NCBI RefSeq assembly: GCF_036323735.1
Contig: NC_086020.1
Span: forward strand, 91,150,210-91,214,209
Direction of reading: 5' to 3'
From: Rattus norvegicus
Taxonomy: Eukaryota > Chordata > Mammalia > Rodentia > Muridae
DNA length: 64,000 nt
Part shown: positions 12,501 through 22,129 of the stretch, in pieces
Layout of the letters: each line of letters begins with the position of its first letter
Numbering within the stretch: position 1 is the first letter of the stretch
The notes under the pieces: generated by a model
The model's database searches: none
Told to the model about the DNA's origin: nothing
What the model saw: the letters and a program-made list of their open reading frames with translations, nothing else
Translations under genes and position numbers: made by a program

Positions 12501-12828
12501 GCAATTGAAAGCTATTATTATCTGCATATTTGAAGAGAAGCTTCTCTGATGAGGAGTAGTTCAAATCTGTGGAAATGAACACTAGTATTTAGAATGCATT
12601 TTGACAACCTAACCACGTAGTCAAGCATTAAACAGCAGTAGGTTCCTCAAAAAGGTTTGTGAGTTTCCTACTTATTACTTTTGATCATATTTACTTTCAT
12701 AGGGATTCATTTCTTCTGTAAAGGCTGCATAATCTCAGGGTAAAGGAATGAAGATTATATTCCAAACACGATATTACATAAATATAGAGAATGAACAACC
12801 TTGTATTGTTTTTTTTTTTTTTTTTTTT

Positions 12829-13450
12829 ATTAACTTGAGTATTTCTTATATACATTTCGAGTGTGATTCCCTTTCCCGGTTTCCGGGCAAACATCCTCCT
12901 CCCCCCTCCCCTTCCTTATGGGTGTTCCCCTCCCAACCCTCCCCCCATTGCCGCCCTCCCCCCATAGACTAGTTCACTGGGGGTTCAGTCTTGGCAGGAC
13001 CCAGGGCTTCCCCTTCCACTGGTGCTCTTACTAGGATATTCATTGCTACCTATGGGGTCAGAGTCCAGGGTCAGTCCATGTATAGTCTTTAGGTAGTGGC
13101 TTAGTCTCTGGAAGCTCTGGTTGCTTGGCATTGTTGTACTTTTGGGGTCTCGAGCCCCTTCAAGCTCTTCCAGTTCTTTCTCTGATTCCTTCAATAGGGG
13201 ACCTATTCTCAGTTCAGTGGTTTGCTGCTGGCATTCGCCTCTGTATTTGCTGTATTCTGGCTGTGTCTCTCAGGAGCGATTTACATCTGGCTCCTGTCGG
13301 TCTGCACTTCTTTGCTTCATCCATCTTGTCTAATTGGGTGGCTGTATATGTATGGGCCACATGTGGGGCAGGCTCTGAATGGGTGTTCCTTCAGTCTCTG
13401 TTTTAATCTATGCCTCTCGCTTCCCTGCCAAGGGTATTCTTTTTCCTCAT
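12829..13450 (-). other. L1 3' UTR with G-rich polypurine tract
   Basis: Reads on minus from the end of the extended ORF2 frame to the A-tail. Near its 3' end is a polypurine stretch rich in runs of four to six G (C-runs at about 12895-12965 on plus), a conserved feature of rodent L1 3' UTRs with G-quadruplex potential. The terminal aatgtatataagaaatac / tcaagttaataaa block recurs in every young copy in the window. Confidence 0.85.
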
Positions 13451-16400
13451 TTAAAGAAGGAGTGAAGCATTCACATTTTGATCATCTGTCTTGAGTTTCG
13501 TTTGTTCTAGGGATCTAGGGTAATTCAAGCATTTGGGCTGATAGCCACTTATCAAAGAGTGCATACCATGTATGTCTTTCTGTGATTGGGTTAGCTCACT
13601 CAGGATGATATTTTCCAGTTCCAACCATTTGCCTACGAATTTCATAAACTCGTTGTTTTTGATAGCTGAGTAATATTCCATTGTGTAGATGTACCACATT
13701 TTCTGTATCCATTCCTCTGTTGAAGGGCATCTGGGTTCTTTCCATTTTCTGGCAATTATAAATAAGGCTGCGATGAACATAGTGGAGCACGTGTCTCTTT
13801 TATATGTTGAGGCATCTTTTGGGTATATGCCCAAGAGAGGTATAGCTGGATCCTCAGGCAGTTCAATGTCCAATTTTCTGAGGAACCTCCAGACTGATTT
13901 CCAGAATGGTTTTACCAGTCTGCAACCCCACCAATAATGGAGGAGTGTTCCTCTTTCTCCACATCCTCGCCAGCATCTGCTGTCACCTGAGTTTTTGATC
14001 TTAGCCAATCGCACTGGTGTGAGGTGAAATCTCAGGGTTGTTTTGATTTGCATTTCCCTTATGACTAAAGATGTTGAACATTTCTTTAGGTGTTTCTCAG
14101 CCATTCGGCATTCCTCAGCTGTGAATTCTTTGTTTAGCTCTGAACCCCATTTTTTAATAGGGTTATTTGTTTCCCTGCGGTCTAACTTCTTGAGTTCTTT
14201 GTATATTTTGGATATAAGGCCTCTATCTGTTGTAGGATTGGTAAAGATCTTTTCCCAATCTGTTGGTTGCCGTTTTGTCCTAACCACAGTGTCCTTTGCC
14301 TTACAGAAGCTTTGCAGTTTTATGAGATCCCATTTGTCGATTCTTGATCTTAGAGCATAAGCCATTGGTGTTTTGTTCAGGAAATTTTTTCCAGTGCCCA
14401 TGTGTTCCAGATGCTTCCCTAGTTTTTCTTCTATTAGTTTGAGTGTGTCTGGTTTGATGTGGAGGTCCTTGATCCACTTGGACTTAACCTTTGTACAGGG
14501 TGATAAGCATGGATCGATCTGCACTCTTCTACATGTTGCCCTCCAGTTGAACCAGCACCATTTGCTGAAAATGCTATCTTTTTTCCATTGGATGGTTTTG
14601 GCTCCTTTGTCAAAAATCAAGTGACCATAGGTGTGTGGGTTCATTTCTGGGTCTTCAATTCTATTCCATTGGTCTATCTGTCTGTCTCTGTACCAATACC
14701 ATGCAGTTTTTATCACTATTGCTCTGTAGTACTGCTTGAGTTCAGGGATAGTGATTCCCCCTGAAGTCCTTTTATTGTTGAGGATAGCTTTAGCTATCCT
14801 GGGTTTTTTGTTATTCCAGATGAATTTGCAAATTGTTCTGTCTAACTCTTTGAAGAATTGGATTCGTATTTTGATGGGGATTGCATTGAATCTGTAGATT
14901 GCTTTTGGTAAAATGGCCATTTTTACTATATTAATCCTGCCAATCCATGAGCATCGGAGATCTTTACATCTTCTGAGGTCTTCTTCAATTTCTTTCCTCA
15001 GTGTCTTGAAGTTCTTATTGTACAGATCTTTTACTTGCTTGGTTAAAGTCACACCGAGGTACTTTATATTATTTGGGTCTATTATGAAGGGTGTCGTTTC
15101 CCTAATTTCTTTCTCGGCTTGTTTCTCTTTTGTATAGAGGAAGGCAACTGATTTATTTGAGTTAATTTTATACCCAGCCACTTTGCTGAAGTTGTTTATG
15201 AGCTTTAGTAGTTCTCTGGTGGAACTTTTGGGATCACTTAAATATACTATCATGTCATCTGCAAATAGTGATATTTTGACCTCTTCTTTTCCGATCTGTA
15301 TCCCCTTGATCTCCTTTTGTTGTCTGATTGCTCTGGCTAGAACTTCAAGAACTATATTGAATAAGTAGGGAGAGAGTGGGCAGCCTTGTCTAGTCCCTGA
15401 TTTTAGTGGGATTGCTTCAAGTTTCTCTCCATTTAGTTTAATGTTAGCAACTGGTTTGCTGTATATGGCTCTTACTATGTTTAGGTATGGGCCTTGAATT
15501 CCTATTCTTTCCAGGACTTTTATCATGAAGGGGTGTTGAATTTTGTCAAATGCTTTCTCAGCATCTAATGAAATGATCATGTGGTTCTGTTCTTTCAGTT
15601 TGTTTATATAATGGATCACGTTGATGGTTTTCCGTATATTAAACCATCCCTGCATGCCTGGGATGAAGCCTACTTGATCATGGTGGATGATTGTTTTGAT
15701 GTGCTCTTGAATTCGGTTTGCCAGAATTTTATTGAGTATTTTTGCGTCGACATTCATAAGGGAAATTGGTCTGAAGTTCTCTTTCTTTGTTGTGTCTTTG
15801 TGTGGTTTAGGTATAAGAGTAATTGTGGCTTCGTAGAAGGAATTCGGTAGGGCTCCATCTGTTTCAATTTTGTGGAATAGTTTGGATAATATTGGTATGA
15901 GGTCTTCTATGAAGGTTTGATAGAATTCTGCACTAAACCCGTCTGGACCTGGGCTCTTTTTGGTTGGGAGACCTTTAATGACTGCTTCTATTTCCTTAGG
16001 AGTTATGGGGTTGTTTAACTGGTTTATCTGTTCCTGATTTAACTTCGATACCTGGTATCTGTCTAGGAAATTGTCCATTTCCTGAAGATTTTCAAATTTT
16101 GTTGAATATAGGTTTTTATAGTAAGATCTGATGATTTTTTGAATTTCCTCCGAATCTGTAGTTATGTCTCCCTTTTCATTTCTGATTTTGTTAATTTGGA
16201 CGCACTCTCTGTGTCCTCTCGTTAGTCTGGCTAAGGGTTTATCTATCTTGTTGATTTCCTCAAAGAACCAACTTTTGGTTCTGTTGATTCTTTCTATGGT
16301 CCTTTTTGTTTCTACTTGGTTGATTTCAGCTCTGAGTTTGATTATTTCCTGCCTTCTACTCCTCCTGGGTGTATTTGCTTCTTTTTGTTCTAGAGCTTTT

Positions 16401-17364
16401 AGGTGTGCTGTCAAGCTGCTGACATATGCTCTTTCCTGTTTCTTTCTGCAGGCACTCAGCGCTATGAGTTTTCCTCTTAGCACAGCTTTCATTGTGTCCC
16501 ATAAGTTTGAGTATGTTGTATCTTCATTTTCATTAAATTCTAAAAAGTTTTTAATTTCTTTCTTTATTTCTTCCTTGACCAGGTTATCATTGAGTAGAGC
16601 ATTGTTCAATTTCCACGTATATGTGGGCATTCTTCCCTTATTGTTATTGAAGACCAGTTTAGGCCGTGGTGGTCCGATAGCACGCATGGGATTATTTCTA
16701 TCTTTCTGTACCTGTTGAGGCCCGTTTTTTGACCAATTATATGGTCAATTTTGGAGAAAGTACCATGAGGAGCTGAGAAGAAGGTATATCCTTTTGCTTT
16801 AGGATAGAATGTTCTATAAATATCCGTTAAGTCCATTTGGCTCATGACTTCTCTTAGTCTGTCAACATCACTGTTTATTTTCTGTTTCCATGATCTGTCC
16901 ATTGATGAGAGTGGGGTGTTGAAATCTCCCACTATTATTGTGTGAGGTGCAATGTGTGTTTTGAGCTTTAGTAAGGTTTCCTTTACGTCTGTAGGTGCCC
17001 TTGTATTTGGGGCATAGATATTTAGGATTGAGAGTTCATCTTGGTGGATTTTTCCTTTGATGAATATGAAGTGTCCTTCCTTATCTTTTTTGATGACTTT
17101 TAGTTGGAAATTGATTTTATTTGATATTAGAATGGCTACTCCAGCTTGCTTCTTCTGACCATTTGCTTGGAAAGTTGTTTTCCAGCCTTTCACTCTGAAG
17201 TAGTGTCTGTCTTTGTCTCTGAGGTGTGTTTCCTGTAGGCAGCAGAATGCAGGGTCCTCGTTGCGTATCCAGTTTGTTAATCTATGTCTTTTTATTGGGG
17301 AGTTGAGGCCATTGATATTGAGAGATATTAAGGAATAGTGATTATTGCTTCCCGTTATATTCAT
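13451..17364 (-). pseudogene. L1 ORF2 (endonuclease-reverse transcriptase), one frameshift
   Basis: ORF2p is the L1 replicase: an APE-type endonuclease nicks the target and a reverse transcriptase copies L1 RNA from the nick. Codons from 17364 down to about 16660 give the endonuclease: SLNINGLNSP, QETH, VGDFNTPLS and SDHHGL, with the catalytic Asn, Glu, Asp and His present. The frame then shifts by loss of one A (AAA instead of AAAA, 16658-16660 on plus). The second frame (1078 codons, 13451-16687) holds RT motifs PGPDGFSAEF, FRPISLMN, SLDAEKAFDK, TRQGCPLSPY and the catalytic FADD, then the C-terminal Cys-rich motif CX3CX7HX4C (CWRGCGERGTLLHYWWGC). The usual TAG after ISGY is CAG here (13538-13540 on plus), adding 29 codons. 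Apart from the frameshift the gene is essentially intact, so the copy is young. Confidence 0.93.
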
Positions 17365-17423
17365 ATTTGGATGTGAGGTTATGTTTGTGTGCTTTCATTC
17401 TCTTTGTTTTCTTGCCAAGACGA

Positions 17424-18171
17424 TTAGTTTCTTGCTTCTTCTAGGGTATAGCTTGCCTCCTTATGTTGGGCTTTACCATTTATTATCCTTTGTAGTGCTG
17501 GATTTGTAGAAAGATATTGTGTAAATTTGGTTTTGTCATGGAATATCTTGGTTTCTCCATCTATGTTAATTGAGAGTTTTTCAGGATACAGTAACCTGGG
17601 CTGGCATTTGTGTTCTCTTAGGGTCTGTATGACATCAGTCCAGGATCTTCTGACCTTCATAGTTTCTGGCGAGAAGTCTGGTGTGATTCTTAAAGGTCTG
17701 CCTTTATATGTTACTTGACCTTTTTCCCTTACTGCTTTTAATATTCTTTCTTTATTTTGTGCGTTTGGTGTTTTGACTATTATGTGACGGGATGTGTTTC
17801 TTTTCTGGTCCAATCTATTTGGAGTTCTGTAGGCTTCTTGTATGTCTATGGGTATCTCTTTTTTTAGGTTAGGGAAGTTTTCTTCTATGATTTTGTTGAA
17901 GATATTTACTGGTCCTTTGAGCTGGGAGTCTTCACTCTCTTCTATACCTATTATCCTTAGGTTTGATCTTCTCATTGAGTCCTGGATTTCCTGTATGTTT
18001 TGGACCAGTAGCTTTTTCCGCTTTACATTATCTTTGACAGTTGAGTCAATGATTTCTATGGAATCTTCTGCTCCTGAGATTCTCTCTTCCATCTCTTGTA
18101 TTCTGTTGGTGAAGCTTGTATCTATAGCTCCTTGTCTCTTCTTTTGGTTTTCTATATCCAGGGTTGTTTCC
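17424..18171 (-). pseudogene. L1 ORF1 (RNA-binding chaperone), N-terminus deleted
   Basis: ORF1p coats L1 RNA as a trimer with a coiled coil, an RRM and a C-terminal domain. Here the end of the coiled coil (MEERISGAEDSIEIIDST), the RRM start (RRSNLRIIGIEE) and the C-terminal domain (RRSWTDVIQTLREHKCQP ... LEEARN) are open for 222 codons from 18092 to 17424. Upstream sequence to 18171 continues ORF1, but the first ~110 codons are replaced by a direct join to 5' UTR. With no original start and most of the coiled coil gone, it should not make a working trimer. Confidence 0.9.
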
Positions 18172-18762
18172 GGTAAACACAGAACGTGCCCGGTCCTAGA
18201 GGAATTCTGCTTCCCTGTGTCCCAAGCTCACCAGGCAGCTTTCTTGCAGCAGAAAAGTTGGTCTTACCTGTGGTCCCGGGGCTCAAGTTCGCTCGTGGGG
18301 TGCTGCCCACGGGCTCTCTGCAGCGGCAGCAACCAGGAAGACCTGTGCCCCCGTTTCCGGGAGCTTCAGTGCACCAGGGTTCCAGATGGTCTTTGGCTTT
18401 TTCCTCAGGCGTCCGAGATGTGTGTGCAGAGAGCAGTCTCTTCTGGGTTCCCAGGCTTGTCTGCCTCTCGGAAGGTTCAGCTCTCCCTCCCATGGGATTT
18501 GGGTGCAGAGAACTGTTTATCCGGTCTGTTTCCTTCAGGTTCTGGTGGTGTCTCAGGCAGGGGTCCTGCCGCTCCTGGGCCCTCCCCCACGGGAGCCCAG
18601 AGGCCTTATACAGTTTCCTCTTGGGCCAGGGATGTGGGCAGGGGTGAGCAGTGTTGGTGGTCTCTTCCGCTCTGCAGCCTCAGGAGTGCCCACCTGACCA
18701 GGCATTTGGGACTCTCTCTCACCGGGTCTGGGAGCAGAGAGCTGCTGCGGGCCGGGATCCGC
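18172..18762 (-). promoter_or_regulatory. L1 5' UTR (internal promoter monomer, truncated)
   Basis: GC-rich on a strongly AT-rich background. On minus it runs from gcggatcccggcccgcag through the same monomer blocks as 60724-61127 of the right-hand L1, then into the start of a second monomer (gcaccccacgagcgaac, gtaagaccaacttttctg) up to tgtgtttaccgg. In rodents such monomers act as the internal RNA polymerase II promoter. The copy begins mid-monomer, so at most one unit is left. Long incidental frames on plus across this segment are not genes. Confidence 0.8.
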
Positions 18763-18829
18763 AACTTGAGTATTTCTTCTGTATTGTTTTTGAATGGAGG
18801 GAATTGCTTTGAGTTTTTTCTTATAGATA

Positions 18830-18968
18830 CCGTATATCTTCCAGGCTCCTCAATCCTTCCTCTAACTCTTCCACAAGACTTCCAGAACTCCATCTAGGGT
18901 TTGGTTCTGAATGTCTGCATTTGTTTCAGTCAGCTGCTGGGTGGACCCTCTCAGAAGACAATTATGCT
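18830..18968 (-). mobile_element. Old L1 3' UTR fragment next to CRB1 copy
   Basis: About 100 bases (acttccagaact...gtttggtt...cagctgctgggtgga...ctctcagaagacaattatgct) match 20461-20551 in the same orientation. The match stops at ttatgct, where CRB1-derived sequence starts. The block resembles old rodent L1 3' UTR. Confidence 0.6.
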
Positions 18969-18979
18969 ATGATCCAGTA

Positions 18980-20052
18980 GTGAATGCAATCTGACAGAAG
19001 CAAACATAGCCTGAATCTCCAAGGTGGTTGAAGGAGGAGAGCAGGACAGCAATGTGTCTGTAGAGATCTTCTGAGAACAGCTTGACACATTCCTCCTCAA
19101 ATTGGCAGAAGTTGCTACTGCATTCATTTATGTCTATCTCCCTCAAGGTACCTGGGTATCCAGGCTAGAACTGACAGAATTTCGCTGTCAACAGTGTCTT
19201 CACATATTACATTATTATGAAAAGGGTTTAACCAATAAGGAGGCATCACATTCTCACAGTGTTTTCCTGTGAACCCAGTACCCACACTGTCACAGTGGAA
19301 GTTGTTTCCTCCATCCAAACATAGACCTCTATGTATATATTGCTGATTGACAGATGGTCAGAGGTAAGTTCATCAAGGAATCCATGTGTACAGGTACAGA
19401 AGTAAGACCCAAGAGCATCTTGACATGTGGCACCAGGTAGATTCAGCTGGCATCCACATTCATCAATTTCCAAGTCACAGTTCACAGAAAAATACTCTTA
19501 AGAACAGACACATGTGTATCTTTCTATCTCATTGAAGGCGTATAGCCACATTCATGCAGGGTTCAGAAACACATTCATCTGCTTCCAAGTCATAATGTCT
19601 GCCTAAGTATTCAGGCATTCAGAAGCAGGTGTAGCGATTGATTCCATCCTGGCAGACAGCTTCATTGTGTGGCTTGGGTGCACCATCATAATGAGATGTC
19701 TTACAGAACATTCCAGCATTTAAAGCAGGGCAGATATAGATAGGGTACTGAGGGTCTTTGTGATAGGTGTCTCCATTTTGGCAGTAATTTCCTCCATAGA
19801 AATTAATGGCAGTTTCACAGGCCAGTCCATTGTTTCCAAAAAGACATTGGCACAGAAAATTCCTTTATCCTGAAGTCTTCACACAGTGGAAATTCCTTGG
19901 CAGGCACTGGAGAAACAAGTGTCTTTTAGATATTCACAATCTTTGCCCAAATTATTGGGCATGTCTAAGCCACAATTTTTCTCTTGTGGAAAACACTTGT
20001 ATATAGAATTGTTTGAGCAAGAATTTAAGAGACACCTGATATTGTTTTTGTT
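18980..20052 (-). pseudogene. CRB1: Intronless fragment of CRB1 (Crumbs homologue 1), EGF repeats
   Basis: Translating minus in short frames gives, in order, segments colinear with the N-terminal EGF repeats of CRB1: NKNNIRCLLNSC, NNLGKDCEYLKDTCFSS, KDPQYPIYICPA, AVCQDGINRYTCF, LEADECVSEPC, ELEIDECG...GATCQDALGSYF, GFTGKHCENVMPPYW, HNNVICEDTVDSE and DSGYVCFCQ. By my recollection this covers residues ~28-391 of human CRB1 (~364 codons in 1073 bases), crossing several exon junctions without introns, so it derives from spliced RNA. Stops (for example after INRYTCF) and several frameshifts make it dead; some EGF cysteines are lost. The rest of CRB1, including the laminin-G and transmembrane parts, is absent. 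CRB1 itself is an apical polarity protein of photoreceptors and Muller glia. Confidence 0.87.
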
Positions 20053-20130
20053 TATTCAGTTGTTGGGATTTTTTGGTTTTGTTGTTTTTGTTGTTGTTTG
20101 TTTTTGTTTTTGTTTTGTTTGTTTTCAAAA
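20053..20130 (-). repeat. A-rich (CAAAA)n-like tract abutting the CRB1 copy
   Basis: On plus it is T-rich with gtttttgtttttg-type units; on minus it reads as an old, diversified A-tail (caaacaaaacaaaaacaaaa). It directly precedes the 5' end of the CRB1 fragment and follows old L1 3' UTR, so it may be that L1's decayed poly(A). Confidence 0.6.
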
Positions 20131-20139
20131 TGAATCCTG

Positions 20140-20660
20140 AAACCTCAGGATAATGTAGGACTAGGTACAACCTCTCACATTGATATCAGACAAGACAGCC
20201 TCCCTAGAGGAACAGGAACCAAAGGCAAGCAACAGAGTCAGGGAAAGTCCCCACTCTGGTTTTTGAGGGATCTGCATAAAAGCCACATTTCACATCTTCT
20301 ACATATGTGTTAGGGCCTGAGTCCAGACTATCTATGCACTTTGGTTGATGCCTCAGCCTCTGAGAGCCCCAAAGGGACCATGTTATTTGACTCTCTTCAT
20401 CTTCTAGTAGAATTCCTATTTCTTCTGAGTTCTTCAAGCTTTCCCCCAAATCTTTCACAGGACTTCCAGAGCCTTGTCTAATGTTTGGTTGTGGCTCTCT
20501 GGATTTATTTTGGTCAGATATTGGGTGGAGACTCTCAGAAGACAGTTATGCTAGGCTCCTGTCTTCATGCATAACAGAAAAAGCATTAATAGTGTCAGAG
20601 ATTTGTTCTTGCCCATAGCATGGATCTCAACTTAGGCAAGTCATTGGTTGGTCATTCCTC
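20140..20660 (-). mobile_element. Old L1 3' UTR-like fragment, antisense
   Basis: The block order (gaggaacaggaaccaaaggc, caacagagtcaggga, catatgtgttagggcctgag, ctttggttgatgcctcag, cacaggacttccagagcc, agacagttatgctaggct, cattggttggtcattcc) is that of a common rodent sequence I assign to old Lx-type L1 3' UTR. It repeats the block at 18.83-18.97 kb. Confidence 0.55.
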
Positions 20661-20985
20661 AGTATCTACCACAAGTAGATGATCTTTTGATGTGTTCTTG
20701 GATTTAGTATGAAGTATTTTATTGAGTATGTTTGCATCTAAGTTCATGAGGAAAATTGGTCTGTAATTCCTTTCTTTGTTAGTTCATTATGTGTTTTGAT
20801 TATCAGGGTAACCCTGCACTCATAAAGTGACCTGGGCAATGTTTGTTCTGTTTCTATTTTTGGGAATAATTTGAGGAGTATTGCTAGAGAAATAAGACAA
20901 CGGAAGAAAATCAAGAGGATACAAATTGGAAAGGCAGAAGTCAAAATGTCATCATTTAAAGACAGTATGACAGTATACATAAGTT
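20661..20985. mobile_element. Head-to-head L1 ORF2 fragments (5'-inversion-like)
   Basis: About 20690-20876 reads on minus as the ORF2 segment LLKLFPKIETEQTLPRSLYE (RT region). From about 20877 to 20985 the plus strand reads a later ORF2 segment, ARE..RQRKKIKRIQIGK then VKMSSF, close to the ARAIRQQKEIKGIQIGK...VKISLFADD of intact ORF2. The two therefore point away from a common joint with a gap of roughly 130 codons, as expected from twin-primed 5' inversion or a later rearrangement. No intact protein remains. Confidence 0.7.
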
Positions 20986-21371
20986 GTAGATTGATTTCTA
21001 CATGCACATGAAAGCTGGCACAAGTTAGGTCAAGGCCATGATTGTACAGTAAAAAATTAAGGTGAAGACAATGCTTTTGTAAGATGAGAGAGAACGGGAA
21101 GGAGGAGTAGGAGAATCAAGATGGAGACAGAAAAGGATGACTCAGATCTGGGTGGTCTTGAATGGCCCTAGGTTTATTTCTTAAGGGTGAATTTCTATAG
21201 GTAAATTTATTTTATCTAGGTAGGCAGTTTATATCCTTATCAATTGGTTGTGAGTTTATCATGAGGATATATTGTGGATTGAAAATTTAACATATAAATC
21301 TGATTGATAAATTGTAGTTATTGAGTCATAATTTCACAGGATTGTTGGGGGTGTGAGCAGAGTCTATGGCA

Positions 21372-21576
21372 GGGAGCTGTGATAGGACAGCCCATGCTGG
21401 ACTTCTAGAGCCAGTGGGAGAGATACTAATCAGAGATAAATTATGGAACAAACCATAATTTATCTTTGAATAGTATCTCTCCCAGTGACTTTCTGCTAGC
21501 CGTGAACTCTGATTCCAGCTACCCAATAAAATCAGTGCTCTAGAAGTCCAGCATGGGCTGTCCTATCATAGCTCCC
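21372..21576. repeat. Long imperfect inverted repeat (hairpin)
   Basis: The outer arms 21372-21410 and 21538-21576 are reverse complements at 38 of 39 positions (gggagctgtgataggacag / ctgtcctatcatagctccc at the ends). Inner arms 21411-21446 and 21453-21487 (ccagtgggagagatact ... ataaattatgg) are also near-complementary around a 6-base AACAAA loop. A 50-base segment on the 3' side (21488-21537) has no partner. No flanking duplication or transposase is evident. Confidence 0.9.
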
Positions 21577-21717
21577 AGACTTAAAAAATTCTATCTTGAA
21601 CAATAAGATAATTGTTGGTGGTGACATTACCTGTAGTTGCTTTTACAGTAAGATCCAGTAAAGTTTCTTCCCACCAGTCCAATCTCAGACAGCAGAAGAC
21701 AGGACTGTTAGTACTAA

Positions 21718-21762
21718 GAAGTAAGGAAGAGGAAGAGGAGGAGGAAGAGAGAGAGAGAGTTA
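21718..21762. repeat. GA-rich polypurine tract
   Basis: Run of GGAAGA/GAGGA then (GA)n units, purine only on plus. Confidence 0.8.
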
Positions 21763-22129
21763 GAGTTAAGGGACAGATTTCATGTGGTGAAGAGGGGAGA
21801 TGGAAGGGAGCTGAGAAGAGTGAAGAAGGGGGAAAACTATAGTCAGGATCTACTCTATTTTCAAGAAAGGAAAGAATGTGTTCCAGAACCTTCAAATAAG
21901 AAAACAACAAACTATTTATTGTATTATCTGACACAATTAACTTCAAATCCTTGATCTCTCATTTACCTTATCTTCTAGTAAGTACTCTTTTACTTCTAGC
22001 TTCTAGTAGATCAATATATTTATTTGATTTTTATGTACGTGAGGTTATGTGAGATTGTGTTTCATAGCTGGCTTGTTTTTCTTAACATAATTATCTTTAA
22101 TAATATGATGGTTTCACAAGGGACAAACT

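Larger units (their letters stand above)
12809..18762 (-). mobile_element. Near-full-length young rat L1, minus strand, with internal deletion
   Basis: Poly(T) at 12809-12828 (the A-tail), 3' UTR 12829-13450, ORF2 13451-17364, a spacer, ORF1 remnant 17424-18171 and 5' UTR 18172-18762. It is very similar to the L1 at 60.5-64 kb. Compared with that element it lacks the end of the 5' UTR plus roughly the first 110 ORF1 codons, joined at a GGAA microhomology (TTCC at 18168-18171 on plus). ORF2 carries one frameshift. A candidate duplication TGTATTGTTTTT lies at 12802-12813 (merging with poly(T)) and 18780-18791. It inserted into the old L1/CRB1 composite on its right. It can no longer move on its own. 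Confidence 0.93.
20986..22129. other. Unique DNA containing a long inverted repeat and a purine tract
   Basis: No gene seen. It contains the inverted repeat at 21372-21576 and a GA-rich run at 21718-21762, listed separately. Confidence 0.5.

Noticed and set aside
18980..20052. A functional EGF-repeat gene
   Set aside because: Several stops and frameshifts, lost cysteines, no signal peptide or membrane part; it is a decayed CRB1 fragment.
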